Assembly: GCA_903829815.1 (NCBI GenBank)
Contig: CAIKRR010000042.1
Location: 1-54,213 of the forward strand
DNA: 54,213 nucleotides
Direction: 5' to 3'
From: an uncultured Pseudomonadota bacterium
GTDB taxonomy: Bacteria; Pseudomonadota; Gammaproteobacteria; Burkholderiales; SG8-39
Shown: in pieces, positions 1-9,018 of the stretch
Position numbering within the stretch: the first letter of the stretch is position 1
How the letters are laid out: every line of letters begins with the position of its first letter
Translations under genes and position numbers: made by a program
The notes under the pieces: model-generated
Database searches by the model: none
Told to the model about the DNA's origin: nothing
What the model saw: the letters and a program-made list of their open reading frames with translations, nothing else

Positions 1-196
1 CCAGCTGCATCTGTTGCGCCAGACGCCACAACAGGTATTCGCTCTTGCCAGCCCCTGACTTGCCGATCACGGCTTCGTGGCGCAGCAGGCCAGCATCGTT
101 CAGGAAGAACGCGCGCGAGGGCTCATGCCGCCCGGCATACGGGCCAGCGGCCCCGCCAGCAGCCGCTGCAACAAGCTTGGAAATGTTGCGCAGCAT
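1..196 (-). CDS. P-loop ATPase, N-terminal part only (type IV coupling protein candidate)
   Basis: Partial gene running off the left edge; 65 residues are visible from an ATG at 196. Residues 45-52 read GKSGAGKS, a Walker A motif, followed by EYLLWRL. It comes 11 bp after the preceding small membrane protein gene and is last in the visible conjugation module, so a coupling protein (TraD/VirD4/DotL-like) or another transfer ATPase is the likeliest role. The Walker A lies unusually close to the start (about 45 residues, with an Ala/Gly-rich lead-in), so the true start may be further upstream, although the upstream frame is Cys/Arg-rich and does not look coding. The family cannot be decided from this fragment. 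Confidence 0.55.
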   Translation of the reverse strand, partial: MLRNISKLVAAAAGGAAGPYAGRHEPSRAFFLNDAGLLRHEAVIGKSGAGKSEYLLWRLAQQMQL

Positions 197-207
197 TTTC
201 AGCCCGC

Positions 208-558
208 TCAGCGAATGCTGCGCAACACGATACCGAGGAGACGCCAGCTCGGCTCGGCGCCTGGCGATACCGCATCGCCCACGGCGCAGGTGGGCGCACG
301 CATGCGGCCCTGTTGCAGATGACCTGCAGCAAACGGTGTTGCAGTGGATGCACCGAAGCGAGAAAGAAATCTGCGCGCACCGCTACCCAGGCGCGACGGC
401 GGCATCGCCCACGCAAGGCCGCAGACAAAGGCCAGCATGACGACGAGACCCGGGCGCGCCTGGCTCAGTGCGGCGAGCAGACAGCAAAGTACGAGCCCCA
501 TCCGGATGACGGCATTGGTGGCCGGACGAGCCCTGCCATCGGCAATCTCAGGCCTCAC
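208..558 (-). CDS. Small conjugation-module membrane protein
   Basis: 116 residues. The GTG start at 558 overlaps the stop of the TraG-N-like gene (GTGA), which supports translational coupling. Two hydrophobic stretches around residues 19-52 (MGLVLCCLLAAL and LVVMLAFVCGLAWAM) predict a short membrane hairpin, followed by a polar Arg-rich tail. Small two-helix proteins at this position are usual in island-type conjugation clusters, but I do not recognise this one. The last third (Thr/Pro/Gly-rich) is poorly protein-like, so the stop may not mark the ancestral end. Confidence 0.55.
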   Translation of the reverse strand: MRPEIADGRARPATNAVIRMGLVLCCLLAALSQARPGLVVMLAFVCGLAWAMPPSRLGSGARRFLSRFGASTATPFAAGHLQQGRMRAPTCAVGDAVSPGAEPSWRLLGIVLRSIR

Positions 559-2393
559 TGAATGCCGCCGCCGGTATTTCCCGCGCTGCCCGAAGGACCT
601 GCGCGTCCTGAACGCGCTATCCCGGCAGAGCGTCGATTGGCGGGTAATGCTGCAGCCGTGCTGCGCACGGCCCGCGTCGTCGTACGCGCGGCCTGCGACG
701 AACGCGGGCCCAGGCGCCGCACCTGATTGGCGACGAAGTTGCGCGCCGGCGCCACCATGCGGTCAAGACCCATCTTGGGCATGCTGCGCGCAAGCCCGCC
801 GAAGGTCAGTTTCCACGCCAGAAAAGGCAGCGATGCATAGCCCGCCGCAAACACGAATCGCATCACCGCTTGCGACGAGAGCGCGGCGTCTGCCGGCTCA
901 CCAATGGGCAAGGCCGCAAGGGCATCGGTGGCCACGGTCTCCAGCGGATACCAGATGAAAAACAGGATGGCCCACAGATGCACCCACACCATCGGGCCCA
1001 CCATCCAGGCCATCGCATCGCGTGTGCGACCCGGCACCAGCAAGAGGTAGATGCCCGCTATCGACACGATCACGGCCAGACCGCGCGAGACGGCCAGGGC
1101 GTAGGGCGTCAGCGCAGCGACCAACTGGGCAAAGAGCTTGACGAAGAGTGATACGACCATGCCGATGGATGCAGCCGGAAAGGCGAGCGGGCCGGTACCG
1201 GGCTCACGGCCCGTGATCCATTGCCCGGCCCGTTCGAGAAAGCCCGGCTCGACACGGGCCAGCCGTTCACGCACATGCAGCGACATGGCGTCGCTCGCAG
1301 CCGCAAACACGGTGCCACAGCGATCATTGCCGCGCGCGATGCAATGACTGCCCAGCAGACGTCGATAGGTGTCGTCGGTGCCCAGTTGTGCGGCAGCACC
1401 AACGATCGTTCCGGCGGCAACCGCGCGGTAGGCATCGGCCCAGAGGGCAAACCGGCTGGCATCGATGTCACTGCGACCGGCTTGCGCAAGATTGCCCAGT
1501 ACCTCACTGCCACGCGAGCGCTGACTTGCCGCCTGCGGATCAGCGCCATCGGTTGCAGAGGGCACCTTCTGCAAGGCCTGCCGCGTGTATTGCGACACCG
1601 GACTGAAGCTCAGGGCGCCGGCGCTGGCCGCAGCGCCCATGCAATCGGCCGCGGTGGTCCAGACGGCCCCACCCAGGCGCGCCGCAAGCTCGGCCAGCGA
1701 AGCACTGTTGCGACAAACGATCTCGCCAGGCGAAGTCTGGGCTTGCGCAAGCAGTTCGACAACGCGCTGCGCGCGCACCGCCTCGGCACCCGACCAGGCC
1801 GCCTGGGTCATTGCCGGCGAGAGCAATCGATCGCGCAGCCCCTCTGCATCGATGGCAGCGGCAAGGCGCCGATCGGCCGCAAGCAGCGAGCCTGCCAGCG
1901 TGCGCCACGAGGCCACATTGACGGCTACCTGATCATCCTGGAAGGCCGAGCGATCAGCCGCCGCATCGCGCAAGGCATCGGACAACATCGGGAGCACCTG
2001 CCGGTCGCTGCCAATGAGCATCTGTCGCACGGAGGTCTCAAGCGCGCTGCCGATACGATCAACCAGCCAGGTCGGCAGGGGCGCCGCGCCCTTGCCCGGA
2101 TCGACCGCGGTGTAGCCACCACCTGGCGCGTTGCCAAGAGCGCCCAGCTCGACCCGCACCGGCACATGCAGCAGCAAGGCTGCCAGCGCCATCGCACCGA
2201 CGTGTCGCGGCAAGGCGTAGGCATCCCCTTCGGTGAAGGGGCGTACCAGCGCCCAGAACCCCGACACACAGGCAAGCACCGGAAAGAGCCAGCTTGCCGG
2301 GCCGGTGGCGAGCCCATCGAGAAGTACTCGTGCACTCGCCCAGCCAAAGCCGGCCAGCACCACCATGAGCGGCATGTCGGCGGGGGCATTCAT
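555..2393 (-). CDS. TraG N-terminal-like conjugal transfer membrane protein
   Basis: 612 residues from an ATG at 2393 (MNAPADMPLM...), 4 bp after the stop of the upstream gene; an earlier in-frame start would overlap that gene by over 200 bp and reads as its shadow. There are several N-terminal hydrophobic segments (residues about 8-80), a long soluble middle part with Cys residues (VCRNS, ADCMG, SHCIARGNDRCG), and a C-terminal helix cluster near residues 410-540. This matches the TraG_N-type protein of island (MPF_G) systems, which in F-like systems acts in pilus assembly and mating-pair stabilisation. The C-terminus is basic and Ser/Ala/Gly-rich. The class assignment is fairly sure; the exact function is inferred. 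Confidence 0.7.
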   Translation of the reverse strand: MNAPADMPLMVVLAGFGWASARVLLDGLATGPASWLFPVLACVSGFWALVRPFTEGDAYALPRHVGAMALAALLLHVPVRVELGALGNAPGGGYTAVDPGKGAAPLPTWLVDRIGSALETSVRQMLIGSDRQVLPMLSDALRDAAADRSAFQDDQVAVNVASWRTLAGSLLAADRRLAAAIDAEGLRDRLLSPAMTQAAWSGAEAVRAQRVVELLAQAQTSPGEIVCRNSASLAELAARLGGAVWTTAADCMGAAASAGALSFSPVSQYTRQALQKVPSATDGADPQAASQRSRGSEVLGNLAQAGRSDIDASRFALWADAYRAVAAGTIVGAAAQLGTDDTYRRLLGSHCIARGNDRCGTVFAAASDAMSLHVRERLARVEPGFLERAGQWITGREPGTGPLAFPAASIGMVVSLFVKLFAQLVAALTPYALAVSRGLAVIVSIAGIYLLLVPGRTRDAMAWMVGPMVWVHLWAILFFIWYPLETVATDALAALPIGEPADAALSSQAVMRFVFAAGYASLPFLAWKLTFGGLARSMPKMGLDRMVAPARNFVANQVRRLGPRSSQAARTTTRAVRSTAAALPANRRSAGIARSGRAGPSGSAGNTGGGIQ

Positions 2394-2397
2394 CGCA

Positions 2398-3690
2398 TCA
2401 CCGCGCGAGCAGCCCGCGAAGGGCGCTGTAGAGGGCCGAATCAGGGGCACGGCCGCGGTCGGGTTCGGCATTGCTGCGCGGCACGGCGCTAGCCCATTCG
2501 CTTGCCATGAACTGCGTGCGCAAGGTGGTGGCCTTTGCCTGCTGCCAGGCCTGCAAGGCATCGGCTTCGCGCGTGAGCAGATGGATCTGCTCCTCGAGCT
2601 CACGCCTGCGATCCAGTACATCACGACCACTGGCGCCGGTACGTCCGGCCAGTTGCCGGACCTGCGTCATCAATTCGAGCAAGGCGCCACGAATGTGGAG
2701 CATCGCCACCTGCGCGGCGATGGCATCGCGGTAGAGCCTGCGGGCACCCGGGGCCAGCTGACGACCCGAGAGCATCACACCGGACTGAAGCACGTCGGTA
2801 GCGGCCGCCGGTATGCAGGCATCGGCAGCGCTGGCCGCATCGGCGAGCAACACATCATCGGCGCAGGCCGGCATCGCCAGCGGCGATTCACCGGCAAAGA
2901 TGCGGTCCAGCGCCAGCCCGACCCGCGACTCGACCCGGCGGTTGAGCTGATCGAGGCGCACCTGCGGTGGTGCCACCTCCAGGCCATTGGTGCCGATGCG
3001 CGTGTCGGGCAGCAGGGCAAGGAGCGCACGCACAGGCGGGGTGATCTGAAGGGTGGTGTGATCACGCAGAAACTCGATGGCACTCTTGGCCGCCGGCAGA
3101 GGCCCGGTGACCGCACCCAGCGTGGCTTCGTTGGCACACGTCTGGTACGCGCTGCTGGGCGATGCACCTGCCGCCACCTGGGCTTCATAGCACTGGTCCT
3201 GCGCGGTGGCCATTCGGCGTGCACCGGCCTCGAGACCCTGCTGACGCGCCTGCATTGCATTGCAGGCGGTCTGGAACACGCCAAAGCGGGCCGAGTAATT
3301 CTGGTTGAGCGTATCGAGCACCGACGCAAGCGTCGGGTTGGAATAGGCCAGCATGATCAGGTAATCGGCCGCAGCGGCCTGTGCGCCACCGAGCAGTTGA
3401 TTGCGCATCTGGTGCAAGAGGTCGTCGACGTTGTAGCTGCGCAGGAAGCCACTGTAATCAAGGCCCGAACAACCCAGGGTGGCACGCCCGGTGAAGCCAA
3501 ACTGCGGACCGGGTGGCTCGATGGCCGGCGTCCAGCCGCGGGCCGCGCCCAACGCGGCACCCAGGCGCACCTCACTGGTCGAGGCGCCCTGAGCAAACAG
3601 CGGCTCGGCAGCACCGGCGGCCGCGGTGAGAGCAAGGCCTGCAAGCAGGCCCGCGAGAGGCAACAGCCAGGCAAGGCGTCGGCTGCTCAT
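2398..3690 (-). CDS. Integrating conjugative element exported protein (PFL_4711/TraH-like)
   Basis: 430 residues with a clear signal peptide (hydrophobic residues 8-25, cleavage near AGAAEP). The mature protein begins with a Tyr/Asn/Gly-rich portion containing LGCSGLDYSGF and a segment of charged helices, then a cysteine set (TACNAM, DQCYE, QTCAN, PACAD, DACIP) and a C-terminal coiled region (RRRELEEQIHLLTREADAL). Layout and position, between the TraC ATPase block and the TraG-N protein, match the family I know as TIGR03755/PFL_4711, thought to act in the periplasm in pilus assembly. It overlaps the upstream gene by 4 bp. Confidence 0.72.
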   Translation of the reverse strand: MSSRRLAWLLPLAGLLAGLALTAAAGAAEPLFAQGASTSEVRLGAALGAARGWTPAIEPPGPQFGFTGRATLGCSGLDYSGFLRSYNVDDLLHQMRNQLLGGAQAAAADYLIMLAYSNPTLASVLDTLNQNYSARFGVFQTACNAMQARQQGLEAGARRMATAQDQCYEAQVAAGASPSSAYQTCANEATLGAVTGPLPAAKSAIEFLRDHTTLQITPPVRALLALLPDTRIGTNGLEVAPPQVRLDQLNRRVESRVGLALDRIFAGESPLAMPACADDVLLADAASAADACIPAAATDVLQSGVMLSGRQLAPGARRLYRDAIAAQVAMLHIRGALLELMTQVRQLAGRTGASGRDVLDRRRELEEQIHLLTREADALQAWQQAKATTLRTQFMASEWASAVPRSNAEPDRGRAPDSALYSALRGLLAR

Positions 3691-4241
3691 GGCGTCTCGT
3701 GCTGACGCAATCGGGTGAGGCGCGCAGCCACTTGTGCCGCGCGTGACTCCTGCCGCCGTTGTTCGGCCAGCAAGGCGGCGACGTTTTCATCAGAGGGATC
3801 GAGCAGCGCGCGCACGGCAGCGCGTGGCGGCTTGCCGAAGCTTGCGAGGTATTCATCGATGGCAGCCTCCATCGAAGAGGATGGGGATGAGCCGGCAGCC
3901 GATGCTGAAGGCGATGGCGCGGTGGCCTGGTCAACACGCTCAGGCGGTGCTGCCGCGCGCGCACCATCCAGCACGGCTGATGTGGGGCTACGCGGGGCTG
4001 ACTCCAGGCTCATCGTCGAGCGCGACTCGACGCAGGCCTGACGCACACCGGGCGTGAGCATGCTGTCGCAGGCGCGCGCGTCGCTGCCAGGGGCGAGCAT
4101 GTCGAGCGCCCAGGTCGAACACAGGGGCACCGCCGCGGCCAGAAGCGCGGCCAGCAGGCGTGCAAGACGCGGATGGACGCGAGGCGCTCTCGGCATGGAC
4201 CGTACCCCTGCGACACGGCCTGCCCAAGGGTCAATCATCAT
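3687..4241 (-). CDS. Unrecognised exported protein of the conjugation module (a)
   Basis: 184 residues from ATG 4241 (ATG 4238 is equally possible); the start overlaps the stop of the upstream gene at 4231-4233. A basic N-terminus and hydrophobic segment (LLAALLAAAVPLCSTWA) make a signal peptide. The mature part has a Cys pair (ARACDSMLTPGVRQACVES), then an Ala/Ser/Pro-rich linker, then a charged C-terminal helix (LLAEQRRQESRAAQVAARLTRLRQ). I do not recognise the family. In the PFGI-1-type clusters I know, this place is held by PFL_4709/4710-type proteins, and this sequence does not resemble either. Confidence 0.6.
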   Translation of the reverse strand: MMIDPWAGRVAGVRSMPRAPRVHPRLARLLAALLAAAVPLCSTWALDMLAPGSDARACDSMLTPGVRQACVESRSTMSLESAPRSPTSAVLDGARAAAPPERVDQATAPSPSASAAGSSPSSSMEAAIDEYLASFGKPPRAAVRALLDPSDENVAALLAEQRRQESRAAQVAARLTRLRQHETP

Positions 4242-4722
4242 GCGCAGCACTCCAGGCTGCAGCCGGCATGCGCACCGCCACACCGCGCGGTGACAGGAAC
4301 ACGGCCGCATCGGGCTCGACATCAACCAGCTGCCAGCCGTTGGCAAGGCGATGGCCGGGGGCGGCCCAGACAGGATCCAGATCCGGCGCACTCAAGCGCA
4401 CCTGCACACGAGAGCCGACGGTCCGTACGGCGCCCACCGTGAACGGCGCATCGGTCGAGATGAGCTCGGCATGAATGTGCAGTCCGGCCAGTGGATCGCT
4501 GGAGCGCGGCGAGGCCACTTTGGCCGCGGCATCGCCAGGCGCAGAGGCACCCATGTCGGCCCGTGCATCGGCCCGTGCATCGGCCCGCGCAACAGGCGCG
4601 GCGATCGCCTGCAAGAGCCCGCTGAAGACCAGCACCATCAGGCAGCTCGCCCTGCGGCCAGGCAGCGCCACGCGCCGCATCGACCGTCGCCAGCTGCATG
4701 CCATTGAGTGAGGGGCCATCAT
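4231..4722 (-). CDS. Unrecognised exported protein of the conjugation module (b)
   Basis: 163 residues from ATG 4722, whose ATGA overlaps the stop of the TraC-type ATPase gene at 4719-4721. An N-terminal basic segment and a hydrophobic stretch (LMVLVFSGLLQAIAAPVA) form a signal peptide. Next comes a degenerate four-residue ADAR repeat, then a beta-rich domain (HAELISTDAPFTVGAV, VRLSAPDLDPVWAAPG, WQLVDVEPDAAVFLSPRG). That last part loosely resembles the ligand-binding repeat of pilus/secretion accessory proteins (PilP/GspC style), but this is only an impression. Tight packing supports a role in the transfer apparatus. Confidence 0.58.
   Translation of the reverse strand: MMAPHSMACSWRRSMRRVALPGRRASCLMVLVFSGLLQAIAAPVARADARADARADMGASAPGDAAAKVASPRSSDPLAGLHIHAELISTDAPFTVGAVRTVGSRVQVRLSAPDLDPVWAAPGHRLANGWQLVDVEPDAAVFLSPRGVAVRMPAAAWSAAHDD
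4557..4592. repeat. 12-bp tandem repeat, about three copies
   Basis: The unit cggcccgtgcat is repeated about three times with minor change and codes for the Ala-Asp-Ala-Arg repeats just after the signal peptide of the gene at 4231-4722. It is in frame, so copy-number change would lengthen or shorten the linker in steps of four residues. Confidence 0.75.
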
Positions 4723-7232
4723 CGCGCGCTTCGCCCGCGTGGGTAGCGAGCCGCAAAGATCCGTACCGCCTTTTCGAGATTGCCCTCGCATTCATCGCAG
4801 ATCGCTGCCAGCCGCGCACTGTCAGTGGCATCGGTGGTGGCAATGGCATAGCGCAAGGCATCAGGCATCACGCGCCCGACGGTCGAAGGGTGACCCTGCA
4901 TCTTCACCATGAATTCGCCATAGCGCCCCTTGCGCAACTGAAGCGAGGCAATGAGCGCGCGCTCCTTCTCGCTCAGTTCGAGGTAGCGCGGCAACTCGGC
5001 AAGGGATGATTGCTCTTGCGGCAGCACGAGCTTGGTGGCGGTGTTGGCCAGCACCGCACGTCCAAGCGGTGTGTCAAAGTCACTGAGCAACTGCGACACC
5101 GCGAAGGCCATGCCGTTGAAGGCGCGATAGGCACGAAACGCCTTTTCGATCAGTTCGGCCGAGGCCCGATCCCGCATCAGTGCCCAGCCTTCGTCGAGCC
5201 CGAGCACCTTCTGTCGAGCAAGCAGCCGCGGATCGACCATCAACGCATTCACATGGCTAAACAGACACAGCGATACCGCCCCGGCACAGGGGTAATTGAC
5301 CACATTGGCCAGGTTGAAGAAAACGAATCGCGAGTTCACGTCGAGCGTTTTTGGCCGATTGAACAGACGCGAGTAAGGGCCGCTTGCGTAGGGCTGCAGG
5401 CGCGAGGCCAGTGACCGACCCAGGGGCGTGCGCTCGAGCCGCTCGATGACATGGGCGAGCAGGGTTTCACGCACCGGCACATGGAGTCGGGCGTCCCAGT
5501 TCATGCGTGCGGCGTCGAGCGCGCATTGAGAGAGCAGGCCTTCAGCCTCCTTGTCGACCGCGAAGCGCTCGTTGCCATCACTGAGCATGAGGCTCAGCAC
5601 AGCCACCCACATCGCGAGGTTGTCATGGCTTGGCTCACCACCAAACGGATTGATCGAGTGATCACCGTCGAGCGCCAGTTCGATCGACTGCCCGAGCAGT
5701 CGCGCCAGCCGGTCGTAATCGGGCTTGATCGAGAGGAGGCACGTCCACACATCGGGCAGACGGTGCAGTTGCATCAGATAGTCGTGCACCCAGAACGACT
5801 TGCCCGAGCCCGAGCCCCCCACCACCAGAAAATGCGGATTGCGATCGCACACTCTGGGGTCCAGATGCAGTGCCGTCCCCCACCGACTGGGGTAGAAGGC
5901 GAGCGAACGCTGCGGGTCGGTGCCTTCCCAGCAGCCGGCTATCGGTATCAGCGCAGCAGCATCGGCCGACATCAGGCGGCGCGTGCGGCATTGCGCGCGC
6001 TCGGTCTGGGGCGAGCGGCCGCCGGGCAAGGCCGAGAACAGCAATGAACTGCCGATGCGATGCTCGATCTCGGCGGGCAGATAGCGATCGAGCACGCTGA
6101 GGACCCGATGCGCCCGATCTGAGAGATCGTCGGCGCTGCTGCCATGCACCCAGACGATCATGCGCACACCACCAAAGCTCTCACCGGCAAACATGCGGCG
6201 CTGCGCTTCGATGAACGACTCATCCTTCTCCTCGACCTCGACCTCGTTGAAGGGCAAGGTGCTCTTGCGATTGACATGCTGTTGCGCCTTGAGCGCAAAG
6301 AGCGTCTTCACGCGCGACGAGGCCTGATAGGACACGCATACCGTCACGCCATGCTCGTGATCGGTCATTGGTGCGAACATGCCGGGGCCGACCGTGCCCT
6401 GCCAGGTCATGGCGACTGCGGCGTGCCAGCAGCGCACGCCGCGCACGTCGGTGACGAAGTGGCCGGGCGCGAGTTCGCTCACATCACCCATCTGTGCAAT
6501 GGCCTCGGCCGGGCCTTCGAGACCATGGGCGGGCAGTCGAACGGGCGCACCGTCGCGCGGTTGCGGGAAGAGCAACTGGCCGATCCATTCAAGGTAGTCA
6601 TCGGCGCCGAGTGACTGCAGCGCGAGGCCGGCATCGGCAGCCGTCTGTTCGATCTGACGCACCTGCTGGCGAAACTGCGCGGCCAGCGCCTGCAGATCGG
6701 CGGCAAGCAGCCGGTCGAGCCGCTCGTGCCCGAAGGCGGCCAACGAGGCGATGCCGCCACCGCCGAGCACCCGGCTCGGCGCGCTCTTGTAGAAGATGCG
6801 TACGCGTTGCGCACGCGGCCAGAAATTGAACGCAGGGTCGGCGGGCAGGAAGCCTTCGCGTGCTGCATCACGCCAGCATTGGAGCGTCTCATCGGCGAGT
6901 TCGCGCACCAGTCCTGCGGCGCCCATCGGCAGGGTTCGCGCATGTGAAGCAATGCATGCCTCGATGTCCACCGCGCGACTGACAAAGAATTCAAGCGAGC
7001 AGCCTTCGGGCAAGGCGCGCAGCAGCATGTCGCAGGCAGTCTCGGCCTGCGCCTCACCCTCATCGATGGACTCGAGCGTCGGCACCGCCAACTCCCAGGC
7101 ATAGCCCAGTGTCGAGTCGGCGAGCAGGTGCACATCGCTCAGTCCGCCAAATTCACCGATCGCAATCGATGGAACGAGGTCAGACACGCGCAACGCAGCC
7201 TCGCTGCGATGGAGGGCGCGGGCAGGCTTCAC
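4719..7232 (-). CDS. traC: Conjugative transfer ATPase, VirB4/TraC type (PFL_4706-like)
   Basis: 837 residues. The N-terminal half (to about residue 420) is a VirB4/TraC-like domain. Walker A GGSGSGKS lies near residue 470 within FLVVGGSGSGKSFWVHDYL; Walker B is KVLGLDEGWALMRD near residue 675; the motif VSQLLSDFDTPLG follows about 45 residues on. The length fits the island-type TraC family (TIGR03744). VirB4 ATPases energise pilus biogenesis and substrate transfer at the inner membrane. The start overlaps the lipoprotein gene by 4 bp and the stop overlaps the next gene's ATG, so it is the middle of a coupled operon. No inactivating lesion was seen. Confidence 0.88.
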   Translation of the reverse strand: MKPARALHRSEAALRVSDLVPSIAIGEFGGLSDVHLLADSTLGYAWELAVPTLESIDEGEAQAETACDMLLRALPEGCSLEFFVSRAVDIEACIASHARTLPMGAAGLVRELADETLQCWRDAAREGFLPADPAFNFWPRAQRVRIFYKSAPSRVLGGGGIASLAAFGHERLDRLLAADLQALAAQFRQQVRQIEQTAADAGLALQSLGADDYLEWIGQLLFPQPRDGAPVRLPAHGLEGPAEAIAQMGDVSELAPGHFVTDVRGVRCWHAAVAMTWQGTVGPGMFAPMTDHEHGVTVCVSYQASSRVKTLFALKAQQHVNRKSTLPFNEVEVEEKDESFIEAQRRMFAGESFGGVRMIVWVHGSSADDLSDRAHRVLSVLDRYLPAEIEHRIGSSLLFSALPGGRSPQTERAQCRTRRLMSADAAALIPIAGCWEGTDPQRSLAFYPSRWGTALHLDPRVCDRNPHFLVVGGSGSGKSFWVHDYLMQLHRLPDVWTCLLSIKPDYDRLARLLGQSIELALDGDHSINPFGGEPSHDNLAMWVAVLSLMLSDGNERFAVDKEAEGLLSQCALDAARMNWDARLHVPVRETLLAHVIERLERTPLGRSLASRLQPYASGPYSRLFNRPKTLDVNSRFVFFNLANVVNYPCAGAVSLCLFSHVNALMVDPRLLARQKVLGLDEGWALMRDRASAELIEKAFRAYRAFNGMAFAVSQLLSDFDTPLGRAVLANTATKLVLPQEQSSLAELPRYLELSEKERALIASLQLRKGRYGEFMVKMQGHPSTVGRVMPDALRYAIATTDATDSARLAAICDECEGNLEKAVRIFAARYPRGRSAR

Positions 7233-7765
7233 GGACGCTCTCCAGCGTTCGGCCGGGCACCCGCCGCAGCACCCGCGACTGCCGACAGGCCCTGGAGGCC
7301 TGGCACTGGGGCCATGCCCTGCCAGAGGGCCGCCCCGGGCTCACGCGGATCGATGCTGCCATCGGGTAATACCCAGCGTGGCAAGCGCACCTGCATGGCG
7401 ACCCAGGTACCGAAGTGGCGGTTGCCACTCGCATCGGTGCGCGCCTTGAGGTAGGCCATGCGCACATCGGGCGCACTGAGCACGGGCACCGGCGCCTGGG
7501 TGTTGTCGGCATCGGCACGCCAGCGTGCATCGAGCCCCTGACCCGATGGCGGCAGCGCGGGGCGCGCAGCGGCGTTCCAGGCCTCTGCCACCGTCATGGT
7601 GGGCACCTTCACCTGTACCGCAGGCGTTGCACAGGCACTCACCACGACAGCGACGAATGCCGACAACGCATGGCGTGGCACCCGAACTTTGGCCCGGACC
7701 CCTCGCAGGCGAGCAAGCTGGGGGCGCGGGCTACAGGGGCTTGAATTCATCAGCACACTCCTCAA
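7229..7765 (-). CDS. Conjugative transfer region lipoprotein (TIGR03751-like)
   Basis: 178 residues from a TTG at 7765 that overlaps the upstream stop (TTGA), or 173 from ATG 7750. The hydrophobic segment LSAFVAVVVSAC ends in a lipobox-like V-S-A-C, so the protein is probably lipid-anchored at the Cys. The mature part contains VPTMTVAEAWNAA, DVRMAYLKARTDASGN and a beta-rich stretch (WVAMQVRLPRWVLPDG). The slot between the TraC ATPase and the VirB10-like gene is that of the lipoprotein of island-type T4SS. It probably works in the outer-membrane core complex. Confidence 0.7.
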   Translation of the reverse strand: MRSVLMNSSPCSPRPQLARLRGVRAKVRVPRHALSAFVAVVVSACATPAVQVKVPTMTVAEAWNAAARPALPPSGQGLDARWRADADNTQAPVPVLSAPDVRMAYLKARTDASGNRHFGTWVAMQVRLPRWVLPDGSIDPREPGAALWQGMAPVPGLQGLSAVAGAAAGARPNAGERP

Positions 7766-9018
7766 CGCGCCTGTCGGACCGTGGACACCGACCGACCTTC
7801 CTCGGGCAGCACCAGGGGTGTCGTGAGAAAGACGGTGACCTCGACCCCACCACCGGTCTGCACGGTGGGGCGGAAGGCCGCGTAGTAGTTCTGGATCTCC
7901 TGACTCAAGCCCCGACCGGCGCCCTCTGCAGCGCCCCCTGCCATGGCAATGCCCGGGTTGCCGGTGATGAGGCTCGAGGCCGTTCCGGTGAGCGGCGTGT
8001 ACGTGCTGGTGAGTGCGCGCTGCGCGAACAAGGCGCCGGCACCCTGCACCACACCCGCTGCCGTTGCGGCAGCCAGCTTGGCTTCACCGGCATTGACCAG
8101 CGTGGCGGCAAGGCCCTGGATGCCATCGCGTGCATCGACCACATAACCGGCTGCTGGCCATGATCGCGTGCGCCCACCCGGAAAGGTACAGGTGACCTTG
8201 ATCGGCTTCACATTGATGCGCCCTGCAGCCACATCGGCGCCGCCCTCGCCCAGCACCACGCAGCCATCGACGTTCTGCAGGTAATCGTTCGCGGAGTGAT
8301 AGGTACCGACGAGACGAATCTGGGTGTAGCGGAACTCACCGCCCTGGGAGGCAACGATGCCGTTCATCAGACGGCCCTGGGCCCAGCCGTCCTGAGGCAG
8401 CACGAAGGCGTCGGGCTCCGGTGACACCGGTGCGCCCGCGCCCGAGGGCGAAGCGCCCCCCTGGAGCGAAGCGCCTTGCATCGCCTGCGCCATCGAGGCG
8501 CGGCCGCCAACGCCAGCGGCACCCGCGAGCAGATCGTTCGGGCGTTGACCGGGCTCGCGCAAGGCCACGAAGCGCGCCTCGGGCGCCACCGGCAGGCGTT
8601 CGGAGGGCGCCGGTAGTGGCACCGGCAGCGGGCGCGAGGGGGCCTCGTTCATCATGCGGGCGACACGATCGAGCTGGGCCGAGTCGCGCACCTCGCGCGC
8701 CTGCTCACGGGCCTCGAGTTCAGCGCGAAAGGCCTGCATCTGTTCATGCATGCGTTGCTCGATCTGCACGCGCCAGGCCTGGTCGAAGCGCTCCGATCGC
8801 GGCGCCTCTCCCAGATCGGCGCGCGCTTCGGGGCGCGGTGAGGGACGCAAGGGCACGTCGGCCAGATCAGGTACCGCCGTGTGCGATGGCGGCCACACGC
8901 CCACGATGACGAGCGCGAGCCCGGCACAGCCCGCGAGGAACAAGGCCACCAGTCGTCGCGGGTGTGCCGCAGGGCCGCGCAGCGGAATGAGGAGACGTTG
9001 CATCACGTTCAGCGCCAC
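7762..9018 (-). CDS. VirB10/TrbI-like core-complex protein (PFL_4705-like)
   Basis: 418 residues from GTG 9018, or 413 from ATG 9003 just after the upstream stop; both are plausible. A transmembrane helix near the N-terminus (LVALFLAGCAGLALVIVGVW) is followed by a charged coiled stretch (residues about 70-120, many Arg/Glu), a Pro/Ala-rich linker, and a C-terminal beta-barrel-like region with QIRLVGTYHSANDYLQNVDGC and two more Cys residues. This is the VirB10/TrbI plan: inner-membrane anchor, periplasm-spanning linker, outer-membrane channel domain. Position and length fit TIGR03752/PFL_4705. Confidence 0.78.
   Translation of the reverse strand: MALNVMQRLLIPLRGPAAHPRRLVALFLAGCAGLALVIVGVWPPSHTAVPDLADVPLRPSPRPEARADLGEAPRSERFDQAWRVQIEQRMHEQMQAFRAELEAREQAREVRDSAQLDRVARMMNEAPSRPLPVPLPAPSERLPVAPEARFVALREPGQRPNDLLAGAAGVGGRASMAQAMQGASLQGGASPSGAGAPVSPEPDAFVLPQDGWAQGRLMNGIVASQGGEFRYTQIRLVGTYHSANDYLQNVDGCVVLGEGGADVAAGRINVKPIKVTCTFPGGRTRSWPAAGYVVDARDGIQGLAATLVNAGEAKLAAATAAGVVQGAGALFAQRALTSTYTPLTGTASSLITGNPGIAMAGGAAEGAGRGLSQEIQNYYAAFRPTVQTGGGVEVTVFLTTPLVLPEEGRSVSTVRQAR

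Noticed and set aside
1221-2492. Long plus-strand open frame (423 codons) opposite the TraG-N-like gene
   Set aside because: Antisense to a well-supported membrane protein; composition is Arg/Gly/His-rich as expected of a high-GC shadow frame.
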